A DNA stretch of 64,000 nucleotides from Zooshikella harenae (GTDB lineage Bacteria > Pseudomonadota > Gammaproteobacteria > Pseudomonadales > Zooshikellaceae): assembly GCF_018837975.1 (NCBI RefSeq), contig NZ_JAGSOY010000014.1, positions 1 through 64,000 of the forward strand, given 5' to 3'. This document shows positions 41,621 through 49,877 of this stretch, piece after piece. The notes beneath the pieces were generated by a model, which did no database searches, had not been told where the DNA came from, and saw only the letters and a list, made by a program, of their open reading frames with translations. Every line of letters starts with the position of its first letter. The first letter of the stretch is position 1. Both the position numbers and the translations under genes were made by a program.

Positions 41621-43858
41621 TTATAGTCTTGCTTCTATCATCACACCTTCATAGTGGGTGTTGGCATGAACCTCAATATAATAGGTTGCGCCTTTTTCTG
41701 GATTGGGAATAATGATTTGTTCGTTATTACCTGTGTTTATCGATTTATAATCGGTAGGGTGATCATGCCATGGCCAAGAGCCTTTATTGATATATAAATC
41801 AGCATTACCATTTCCACCATGTAAGCTTACTTCAAGCTGATTACCTTCATAGTCATAAGGTATTTGAACAAAAAATGATTGATAACCTGTTGACGACAGG
41901 TTTTTGACTGGTTCACAAGGCACTAACTCATAGGCGCTACCTGTATTGCGAGAAAATGACTCATTACAATAGGTACTGCGTGAAGGTTGTGATGTTTGAT
42001 CTTGTGGAGTTAAAGCAAACACATTAGTAAATGATGTGATGATTTTGTGATTATTTGCAGATTGTGGTGTATTAGCTAAGTATAGCGCAGAGGTTGACGT
42101 ATTGTGTGATAATACTCCGTTATTCGCTGTATTTATAAGCTGATTTTGTTGCCATGTCCAGCGCTGGCTCAAACGTGAATCGCACTGTGTGAGCCGGTGT
42201 AAACTATAGCCATCCAAACATAAGGATGTATTTGAGGCGCTTACATAGCGTCCGAGCGAATCGTAGATAAAGGATTGGACTGTGCTATCCAAATCACACT
42301 GTTCTATTTGAACATAACCTGCACTATCCTGTGAGAGACATTTATTATTAAAACCAGCCAGTTGTAAGTTAACAGGATAACCACCTAGGAATACAGGATG
42401 CTCCCAGTCTACATCAAAACTTTTCGTAATGGTTATTTCTTTATTTTCGACATGAACAGGTTTATAAGAAGCATGTCCACCTATAACATAATAATGTTGA
42501 TAAGCCGATGCATAAACAGAACGCATTAAAACTGATGAGGTTATATCAATGGTGGTAGTGCCTGTTGCTGTGGGAGATGCCTTATAAATTATATCGAAAT
42601 TAGGGGTAAAATTTGAATACCCTATAGGCCGTATTCTAGTTTTATCAATAGGGTATGAAACAGCCCAAAGGGCATCGGTCCAATCATCAAACAGGGAATC
42701 TGGGGTTGCATATTGTTCACGTTCCCATTTAAAACTGACTTGATTATTACTTGGATTCGATTTTTTTACGGCATAATCTTGTGTATCGAAAGAAAGCCAA
42801 CGGCTTTGAGAGTATTTATAGGAAGCTTCTAATTTGGCCTGTGGATTGTGGCCTAGTTTCCATTCGGCTCCTCCTGTTACACCAATTTCGAAGCTTGAAA
42901 TATGACGTTGAGTGAAGTTTGCATTAATATTGGTGGTTGGAAATGTTTTTAATATGACTGCTTTATTGTTAAGCGCTTTAACCGTGAAGTTATAATATTG
43001 TGCGTAAACATCGGTACTCCAGTCGCGCACAAAAGCGTTTAAGGGAACATAGCCCGCTTTATTCTCTCTATGATCAAGTTTATCATTTAGGTGAATACCT
43101 GCTCCGGCAGATTGCTCATCCAGTGATATTCGTACGATTTTAGCGTCGGGTGTATCTAACCCTGATGCACCATATTTGAGTGAGCGTTGCCAGGTAATGC
43201 GATAGACCAGAGATATATTTGCATTATCGCAAAAAACTTCGTTTCCTCTATCCCAAAGATGAGATCGTTTAAACGTACATTCTTCATCAGAAATGGGTCT
43301 AAATACATTGATATAAAAAGAGACATTAGGTGGTGCTTTTTTATCGTCTGAAGTTGAAGAGTCTCCAAGCGGATTTGCGGCTGATACATCTCTGGTGATA
43401 CGTTTCTTAGGGGTATGACTGTTATTGAGTAATTGATTGATGAGCTGAGGGAAAAGCGTGTTATTTGACGCGTTAAAAGGGGTATATAAGAGTTTACCTT
43501 TGTAGCTGCTTATTAAAAGCATATCTTCCTGGTAGGCCATGCCTAATAGTTTTTTTACCTTTTTATTATTTAGCTGTTTACCATTTTGAGTGATGCTGTC
43601 AGTAAAATCTATCCAATAAACAGAGTCGTTTGATAATATATCATCTTTTATTGATTTAAAGGTTTTATAATTAAGGTCTTCTTGGTTAAATGAGGAAAAG
43701 TTAATATATTTTACTTGGTCGTTTAAAGTCGTGTTGTTGAGTATGAATGTTGCGGATTGGGAGTAGTTGTGCTGCTCATAGTTATTATTATAACTAAAAC
43801 TGGTAGTGGCTAAACTGCCGAGTGCACAGCATAGCATGATTTTATTTAATGTATTCAT
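41621..43858 (-). CDS. hlyA: Vibrio cholerae cytolysin (HlyA)-like pore-forming toxin with C-terminal PPC domain
   Basis: Secreted beta-barrel pore-forming toxin, 745 aa (VCC: 741). Order: signal peptide, pro-domain to about 150, a basic processing site KKRITRDV at 151-158, cytolysin core about 175-490 (CDNANISLVYRITWQRSL, DTPDAKIVRISLDEQSAGAG, GIHLNDKLDHR, DWSTDVYAQYYNF, SQSRWLSFDTQDY, QHYYVIGGHASY), and a ricin-type beta-trefoil about 495-625 (QSFIYDSLGRYVSASNTS, LCLDG, QRWTWQ). All are strongly VCC-like. VCC ends in a beta-prism lectin; here the end (about 665-745) is instead a PPC domain (LEVSLHGGNGNADLYINKG, IIIPNPEKGATYYIEVHA). Good GGAAGGG site upstream and its own terminator. It would lyse eukaryotic cells, with altered receptor binding. 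Confidence 0.9.
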   Translation of the reverse strand: MNTLNKIMLCCALGSLATTSFSYNNNYEQHNYSQSATFILNNTTLNDQVKYINFSSFNQEDLNYKTFKSIKDDILSNDSVYWIDFTDSITQNGKQLNNKKVKKLLGMAYQEDMLLISSYKGKLLYTPFNASNNTLFPQLINQLLNNSHTPKKRITRDVSAANPLGDSSTSDDKKAPPNVSFYINVFRPISDEECTFKRSHLWDRGNEVFCDNANISLVYRITWQRSLKYGASGLDTPDAKIVRISLDEQSAGAGIHLNDKLDHRENKAGYVPLNAFVRDWSTDVYAQYYNFTVKALNNKAVILKTFPTTNINANFTQRHISSFEIGVTGGAEWKLGHNPQAKLEASYKYSQSRWLSFDTQDYAVKKSNPSNNQVSFKWEREQYATPDSLFDDWTDALWAVSYPIDKTRIRPIGYSNFTPNFDIIYKASPTATGTTTIDITSSVLMRSVYASAYQHYYVIGGHASYKPVHVENKEITITKSFDVDWEHPVFLGGYPVNLQLAGFNNKCLSQDSAGYVQIEQCDLDSTVQSFIYDSLGRYVSASNTSLCLDGYSLHRLTQCDSRLSQRWTWQQNQLINTANNGVLSHNTSTSALYLANTPQSANNHKIITSFTNVFALTPQDQTSQPSRSTYCNESFSRNTGSAYELVPCEPVKNLSSTGYQSFFVQIPYDYEGNQLEVSLHGGNGNADLYINKGSWPWHDHPTDYKSINTGNNEQIIIPNPEKGATYYIEVHANTHYEGVMIEARL

Positions 43859-44172
43859 GGCTGGCCCTTCCTGATTTATCTTTTTTTGTAATTAAATTAA
43901 GCCATGCTTTTGTTAGTTTTTATAATACTAAAGAGTTATAAAAAAGATGGTGTTTTTGAAGTGTGAAGCATATCATATAGATAGACTGTATATTTTGTAC
44001 TAAAAAAGTGTCAGTTTTGTGTGTTTATAAATAAATGTTAATAACTTTGTGCGGGTGTTAATTGTTTATTTATATATTAAATAACATTCAATGTTAATGA
44101 AGTAGGTTTATTTGCTAAAAACTGTGAGGTGCGTCTCGTTTTTGTTGGGAGGGTAAAAGAAATCATACTATG

Positions 44173-44347
44173 TATACCCATAACGAAGGGTTTTTAGGGG
44201 AGGCCGTCAAGTGATGAAGCCTCAGGAGCTTATATTAATAAGTGACTGGGGTGGCAGTTAAATGCTCCTGCATAAACTGCATTCCCACCATCCTTGGTGG
44301 TCAAGAGCGCTGACAACAAACCCTAAAAATGATTCGTGAAGGGTATA
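44173..44347 (+). repeat. Dispersed repeat family B, full copy 2 (175 bp)
   Basis: Almost the same sequence as 40829-41002, same orientation, 3.2 kb apart; the two flank the VOC and cytolysin genes. Ends TATACCCATAACG and CGTGAAGGGTATA. It lies in the 690-bp spacer between the divergent cytolysin and CxxCH genes, where no other feature was seen beyond AT-rich promoter DNA. Confidence 0.9.
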
Positions 44348-44549
44348 TGATCGGAAATAGGAGGGAAGCTTTATGGGGAGAAATGAATAAAAAATTATAA
44401 GCACGTTGGTTTTGGATGTGAAGGGTTTAAGCGACATAAGTAGTATTTTTATTATTTACTGATTTTCCTCTATTTTACTTGTGAACTGTTTATGATCGCT
44501 CGTAGATAATTTTCACTTATGATGTAAAAAAACAACAAGTGAGCCTGCT

Positions 44550-46823
44550 ATGAGCTGTAAACAATTTAAGTATACGAATATTGCATTAGGTATTCGTAAG
44601 GTATCTTTGTATCTTAGTTTATGTATTTCTACAGTATATTCGCCTGTTTATGCTAATACTTGTCCAACCGCGCCTGATCGTTTTGCAGTACCTATATCTG
44701 ACCCAGACCCTGGATCTCCAGATGGAAAATTACCACTAGATATACAAAAAATAATGCCTATTTTAAAGGAAAAAGGCATACGCAGCGTGAAGGAATTCAT
44801 TAATGCATTGCCGGATAGTATGCATAAAAACTATGCGCTTATTGAGAAAACGCGTGCGCTGGGGCAAACCGATATTAATCACCCAGGATTACTCATGTTT
44901 GGTTCTGATGCACGTTTTATGGTGAATATTAGTACCAAAAAAACAGATCCTCGTTATGAAATAGTGGATATGGCTCAGTTGGATGATCGGGGTAATTGGA
45001 ATTTTCGGGCATTAGATTTTTCTTCAGGAACACCTGTTTTAAGTCAAAATGATTCGGATTGTCAACAATGCCATGGTAAGCCAGCCCGACCTTTTTGGGG
45101 ACAATATTTAGATTGGCCCGGTGTTTTTTCTGATAACGGCCTGGGGCAGGAACAAGTGACCAGCAGGCAAGTGCAAACATTGCATAATATTAAAAATGGT
45201 CAGCAAAATAATGATCGTTTTCAGCAGTTAAAAATTGCTGATTATTATTTTGATCAGGTGGGCACTGCAATGCATTTACCTGACCATGTCTATGGACCGG
45301 CATTGACGATTTTTAATAATGAGTTAGCAGGTGCTGTCACGGAAAGCATTTATAAAAGAGCAAAAAAATCGGCTAATTATAACGGATTAAGAGAGGAATA
45401 TTTAGCATTAAGTTACTGTGATACATCCGCGGGCGTATTAAGCCAGCAAGCAAAAGAAAAGATTAAAGCGTTAATAGAGAGTAAACAAGGTAAAACGACA
45501 GGTTATAATGGTTTACCTCATTGGAGTGATGTACTGCGTTTGTGGGGATTAAATCCAGAGCATGAACTGCCTTTGCATAAACTGGAAACTGAAACAGATC
45601 AGGTAACTCGACAAGATTTAGATTGGAATACTGGTGTTGGTCGTATTAGGGAAGTACTTGATTTAATTATTTTATTAGAATTAGCCGAAGAGAATACACA
45701 GGTTAATCAACTGTTAGAAAGCAATCCGGCTTCCTGGAGTATGACCAGCTGTGGTAATCCATTTTCAACATTAAAAGGTCATTTAAAACACAAGCAGTAT
45801 GCAAACTTGATATTACGTAATGAAGCCAGACAAAAAGCAAGGGAAAGTTACTACGATATAGATTATTTACGAATTCACCAAAGTATGGACTATATCACCA
45901 CGTCTTTTTGTCAATTGTTAGCAGATAATATTAGTGCAGATACTATTGGCAAACCTGCATCACCAGATGATGGAGGAGATAACGATAAACCTGTTCCACC
46001 TGATAATGATAACCCTGAGCCGCCCGATAATGATAAACCAACACCGCCAGACGATGGCAATGACACAGATGGTTTACCCGTTAAGCCTCTATTTAAAGGT
46101 AAACCTTTAGCGAATCTTAGTAGTAAAACGGGAAAACAACAGTTATATACATTGCATGTCCATGGTAAACCCAGTGCATTGTCTTTTTCAATGAAGGGGG
46201 GAACGGGTGATGTTGACATGTATGTGCGTCATGGAAAAAAACCGACGCTACAGCAATTTGACTGTCGCCCTTATGAGCAGGGCACCGAAGAATCCTGTCA
46301 ATATGACAACCCTAAAATGGGGTTAAAAGGTACTTGGTATGTATTATTAAGCAGTGAAAGTACATTTTCAGGTGTGTCATTAATAGCCGATTATGATGAT
46401 GGTAGCGATTCCAGTGATGGTGATGATCATGGAGACCCTCAGCAGGGTGCGTGTGCAACACAAAAGCCGACATCTGAAGTGCAAATTTATCTGGATAAAC
46501 CTGTTTGTGTCACTGCGGCACCAGCTAAAGAATATTACCGTCATTTTTATATTCGCTTATCTAATGATCAAGCAGACAAAACCCTGGAAATTAGTTTGCA
46601 TGGTGGGAAAGGTAATGCTGATTTACTGGTTTCAGCCGATTTAGGCCAGTTTCCTCATGAAGAGCACTATGAACAACGTCCTGACATTGTATTTGGCTCA
46701 ACAAACTCAGGAAGTCATGAAAAAGTGGTGATTCCTAATGCCAAAACGGGTAAGGATTACCTGATTACATTACCCGCAGTTACTGCTCATAACGGGATTA
46801 CTATTAGTGCTAAGTTGAAGTAG
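44550..46823 (+). CDS. Exported CxxCH (cytochrome c-type) protein with two PPC domains
   Basis: A 757-aa secreted protein. Signal peptide cut after PVYANT region; a globular part to about 465 containing SDCQQCHGKPARPFWG, one CxxCH haem-attachment motif at about 171-175 followed by GQYLDWPGVF; a Pro/Asp-rich linker (about 470-510) with repeated PPDNDxP units; then PPC domain 1 (about 530-610; FSMKGGTGDVDMYVRHG, GTWYVLLSSESTF) and PPC domain 2 (about 650-757; LEISLHGGKGNADLLVSAD, VVIPNAKTGKDYLITL). PPC domains are usually cleaved or assist in secretion. Its second PPC is the closest visible relative of the cytolysin's tail next door. The enzymatic role, if any, is unknown. Strong terminator downstream. 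Confidence 0.75.
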   Translation: MSCKQFKYTNIALGIRKVSLYLSLCISTVYSPVYANTCPTAPDRFAVPISDPDPGSPDGKLPLDIQKIMPILKEKGIRSVKEFINALPDSMHKNYALIEKTRALGQTDINHPGLLMFGSDARFMVNISTKKTDPRYEIVDMAQLDDRGNWNFRALDFSSGTPVLSQNDSDCQQCHGKPARPFWGQYLDWPGVFSDNGLGQEQVTSRQVQTLHNIKNGQQNNDRFQQLKIADYYFDQVGTAMHLPDHVYGPALTIFNNELAGAVTESIYKRAKKSANYNGLREEYLALSYCDTSAGVLSQQAKEKIKALIESKQGKTTGYNGLPHWSDVLRLWGLNPEHELPLHKLETETDQVTRQDLDWNTGVGRIREVLDLIILLELAEENTQVNQLLESNPASWSMTSCGNPFSTLKGHLKHKQYANLILRNEARQKARESYYDIDYLRIHQSMDYITTSFCQLLADNISADTIGKPASPDDGGDNDKPVPPDNDNPEPPDNDKPTPPDDGNDTDGLPVKPLFKGKPLANLSSKTGKQQLYTLHVHGKPSALSFSMKGGTGDVDMYVRHGKKPTLQQFDCRPYEQGTEESCQYDNPKMGLKGTWYVLLSSESTFSGVSLIADYDDGSDSSDGDDHGDPQQGACATQKPTSEVQIYLDKPVCVTAAPAKEYYRHFYIRLSNDQADKTLEISLHGGKGNADLLVSADLGQFPHEEHYEQRPDIVFGSTNSGSHEKVVIPNAKTGKDYLITLPAVTAHNGITISAKLK

Positions 46824-46869
46824 CTAAGACAACTGTATTTGTGTTTGTGCAAAGGACGTAGTACTTAGC

Positions 46870-46907
46870 CAACAGAAGTGATGGTCATATCACTTCTGTT
46901 GTGTTTT
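46870..46907 (+). terminator. Intrinsic terminator of the CxxCH-PPC gene
   Basis: CAACAGAAGTGAT (46870-46882) pairs perfectly with ATCACTTCTGTTG (46889-46901), loop GGTCAT, then TGTTTTT. Confidence 0.9.
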
Positions 46908-46976
46908 TAAACATTTTGACTTATTCCCATCACTCGCTAACTACCAATCTATCAAATACTATCAGATCTATGCAGT

Positions 46977-47018
46977 TATACCGATAACGAAGCCTAACAA
47001 TGATTCGTGAAGGGTATA
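46977..47018 (+). repeat. Shortest family B element (42 bp)
   Basis: TATACCGATAACGAAGCC is joined directly to TAACAATGATTCGTGAAG and GGTATA: both termini with the whole middle missing. It stands 119 bp before the 514-aa gene, in a spacer otherwise holding only the previous terminator. Confidence 0.75.
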
Positions 47019-47136
47019 GTTACAGAATGCTACATAATAAGCCGATAGCACCATAAAATATGAGACTTAGCCTGAGGCATTATCTCACACTGACTCGTAA
47101 AATAGCCCCCTCAGGTTATTGGTCTAGGTGTTTGAG

Positions 47137-48681
47137 ATGCTATTTGCCCAGTATTATATTGATGGCAAGCCACATGAAGTCATTCAAAAAGGATTTCCTA
47201 AGCGAAATGCCTTTAACTATCGTTATTTCTATAATGAAAAAGAGTGTCGTGATTATATTCAAATGGTTTTGGCTAAGTCGTGGTATGCCAAAGAAAGCCT
47301 CTTAAAACTTCCATTATTACGTCACTGTGATTCCCAGGAAGCATTGGAAAATACCTTTGTTAAGCTGGTTATGGAAAAAAAACTGGAGGTTACGCTGGAT
47401 TCTCCTACAGAAATGCCAGCGATGGTCAGGCCTCGATATCAACAACCCGAAATTGTATTGCCTAAACCACCACCAGTACCCGAACCAGAAGGTGAATGTC
47501 TAGACTATAAAATTGTGGTGGAAGTCGCAGGTGTTGGGCCTGGGGATAGTCAGCGTATTAATTTATCAAAAGACAGTCAAGGGCGGGATGCTCTGCAAGG
47601 TCCGCAGCCCCTTAACACTGAAGCAAGCAAACACCGCAGTTTAGTGACCCTGAAAGGCATCCCCAATGAGCCTCGGGGAATCTTTATTCGTATACCAATG
47701 AAAGGGGAACCGGAATTACGTTTGCGACTAGTCGAAGCCGCTTCTCCAGTGGAAGAAGCTACAGAGAAAGCAAGTTGGGAAAATATTATTGTACCTTTAA
47801 AACCATTAGGCTACATCACTGAGGCGATGCGGCGTGATCAGTCTGCGTTGCTTCCTGATGGAGGATGGGTCTACGTATTTTGGCAGGGAAAACTTTGGCG
47901 TGAACTACAAATCATAAATGGTATGTTTTTTCGCGATGTGCGCGTGGAGTATTTTCGAAATCAACGCCATGGTCGACTTATCAAAGTGAATGGTGATCTA
48001 AGACCTGCGTTGGGTATGCAGCTTCATAGTATTTGGGTGCCTTTTAAACTAAATGGCGAAATACAACAAGGGGCGAATGCAGTTCACCTGTTATACAGCC
48101 AAGTACAGTTGAGCTGGGACAAAATCAGTGAGCTGGAAAATAATACTGCCAAGTTGCAAACGGAAGGTACTTCAATCGATCAAATGATTAGCTATGAAAG
48201 TGGTAAACATTTTGATCATCAAACAGGGAGTATTGGTCCGATTGTCAATGCATTAACCCATCAGGTCAAGACAGAAGAAGAGCAAAATTTAGATGAGAAA
48301 GAGATACCACGTCTGACAAAGCATCCAAAATTATTAGATCGACAACGTGCAACTAAAATTCCTGTTGTGTATTTAAAGGCTATAGATAAACGAATTATTT
48401 TGCACTTTGAGATGGACTCCCATGCACCTAAATCACGCAATGATCTTTTCACATTAAAAACAACCGATAATAGCTGGCAACATGCGTCTAAACCAACTGT
48501 CGAAACCTGTGAGTATGTCGATGGTACATCAACATCATGGTTGGAGCTTGTTTTTCATGATGTGCCTGAAAGTGGCGCATTTAACTTAATTCAAGACCCG
48601 CAAGAAAAGAGTAAAAAGCCGTTTTACATCTTTCGGAACATGTCTTACGAGACATTACGAACATTGAATTATCAAAGTTAA
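47137..48681 (+). CDS. Unknown 514-aa protein with a MIX-like motif, first gene of an accessory trio
   Basis: Not recognised as a whole. The N-terminal 110 residues contain FNYRYFYNEKECRDYIQ and KLPLLRHCDSQEAL; then a Pro-rich linker (PKPPPVPEPEGE) and a region with GGWVYVFWQGKLWREL at about 240. That last block resembles the MIX motif (hRxGhhYhh) of type VI secretion effectors but has Asp in place of the Arg. The C-terminal part is beta-rich, ending YIFRNMSYETLRTLNY. No signal peptide. ATG 47137 has AGGTG upstream; GTG 47128 is an alternative. A lipoprotein gene follows 53 bp later and the 1,689-aa OmpA-domain gene after that, on the same strand. A secreted effector or an accessory to one is my best guess. 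Confidence 0.6.
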   Translation: MLFAQYYIDGKPHEVIQKGFPKRNAFNYRYFYNEKECRDYIQMVLAKSWYAKESLLKLPLLRHCDSQEALENTFVKLVMEKKLEVTLDSPTEMPAMVRPRYQQPEIVLPKPPPVPEPEGECLDYKIVVEVAGVGPGDSQRINLSKDSQGRDALQGPQPLNTEASKHRSLVTLKGIPNEPRGIFIRIPMKGEPELRLRLVEAASPVEEATEKASWENIIVPLKPLGYITEAMRRDQSALLPDGGWVYVFWQGKLWRELQIINGMFFRDVRVEYFRNQRHGRLIKVNGDLRPALGMQLHSIWVPFKLNGEIQQGANAVHLLYSQVQLSWDKISELENNTAKLQTEGTSIDQMISYESGKHFDHQTGSIGPIVNALTHQVKTEEEQNLDEKEIPRLTKHPKLLDRQRATKIPVVYLKAIDKRIILHFEMDSHAPKSRNDLFTLKTTDNSWQHASKPTVETCEYVDGTSTSWLELVFHDVPESGAFNLIQDPQEKSKKPFYIFRNMSYETLRTLNYQS

Positions 48682-48734
48682 ACCGCTATTAAGTGAATAG
48701 GTTATAGAATAAACACTATATTGGATTTTGGATT

Positions 48735-49766
48735 ATGAAATTTGCTTGGACTATCTATAAAAAATACTTACTTTCACTGATACTTTTGGGGTGTTTTGCT
48801 ACCAGTGGCTGTAATGAAGATAACAGCGCCTCCTCAACAACAACACCGCCTTCTGCTGACCAGCAACAAGAGCAAACAGACGAGATGATCGTTGATAGTT
48901 TGCTGGAAGAGAGGGGGATGAAGATTGAAGAAGAAGTCTGGCAGGATCCTGAGAGTTATGACCAACCCAGAATACAGTTTATTTGGGATAATCCTCCTAC
49001 CGAGGCTAGAGTAGAAGATATTAATAAAAAAACGAGTAAAGAAATTTGGAGTGTCAAAGCAGACTTTACAGACCCTAAGTTACGTGTCCCAAAAGAGCTG
49101 ATTGAGGGGACTATTTTTGACACCAAACCCTCACCTAATGGCCGTTATGTTGCTCTAGCGTTTTTGAAAGATAAGGTCGTTAAAAAGATTTACGATATTA
49201 AAACAAAAACAATGATTCCTGTGAGTGAAGGCCCTGTAGTGCCTGCATTTGAATGGACGCAAGACAGTAATACACTTTATTTTAATGAAGCTGGAAATAT
49301 GAAAAAGTTTCATGTGCCTAGCCAGAAACTTGCTATTGTAACTAAATATGAAGAGCACGGTAATTCATTTTTGCTAATGGATAACGATACCAAATTTGTG
49401 TTTACTCGTAATGAAGAACTCATTATTCGTGATGTAGAAACTGGAAAGAAAATATATCAACAGTCTTATCCTAGGGTATATCATGATGGCTTAATAAAAT
49501 TTAAGGATGGTAAAATATTTGGTTTTAAAGTGCAGGGTGATTTTGTTGTTAAAAATATAGATAATCCAGAGAAAGACTTGTTAAGGAAAGGAAGGGATCA
49601 ACTTTATGTATATGATTTTAGCCTGAATAGTTATACACGAATTAAAGCTGATTTTACAAGAGAATGGGATATAAAAAATGACAAGCCAATTAATGATGAT
49701 ATAAAAATAACACTGCTAAAACATCAAGGTACTCAATTCTTACCTTATTATTACAATTATAGATAG
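48735..49766 (+). CDS. Lipoprotein with beta-propeller-like body, second gene of the trio
   Basis: A 343-aa protein with signal peptide and lipobox ATSGC (Cys about residue 26), an acidic Gln/Ser/Thr-rich linker, then repeated beta-blade-like units: FDTKPSPNGRYVALAFLKD, PAFEWTQDSNTLYFNEAG, MDNDTKFVFTRNEELIIRD, KFKDGKIFGFKVQGDFVV. The order S/D-P-N-G-R-Y-V-A followed by strand pairs is like TolB-type or YncE-type propellers. It is between the 514-aa and 1,689-aa genes (53 and 111 bp spacers) and probably belongs to the same transcript. It could be an envelope anchor or an immunity-type protein; the sequence does not decide. Confidence 0.6.
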   Translation: MKFAWTIYKKYLLSLILLGCFATSGCNEDNSASSTTTPPSADQQQEQTDEMIVDSLLEERGMKIEEEVWQDPESYDQPRIQFIWDNPPTEARVEDINKKTSKEIWSVKADFTDPKLRVPKELIEGTIFDTKPSPNGRYVALAFLKDKVVKKIYDIKTKTMIPVSEGPVVPAFEWTQDSNTLYFNEAGNMKKFHVPSQKLAIVTKYEEHGNSFLLMDNDTKFVFTRNEELIIRDVETGKKIYQQSYPRVYHDGLIKFKDGKIFGFKVQGDFVVKNIDNPEKDLLRKGRDQLYVYDFSLNSYTRIKADFTREWDIKNDKPINDDIKITLLKHQGTQFLPYYYNYR

Positions 49767-49877
49767 GCTGTCATTTATTATGGTCCAGTATTGCAGAAAA
49801 TTATGTTATAAACCTTTTGTACGCACTGCTTTAAGAAGTTATTTGCTACAGTGTTCACTAAATAAGCAATATTACAC

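Noticed and set aside
47060..47305. 81-codon frame overlapping the start of the 514-aa gene
   Set aside because: It overlaps the longer frame, which has a Shine-Dalgarno site and sensible coding content; the short one reads as a shifted frame.
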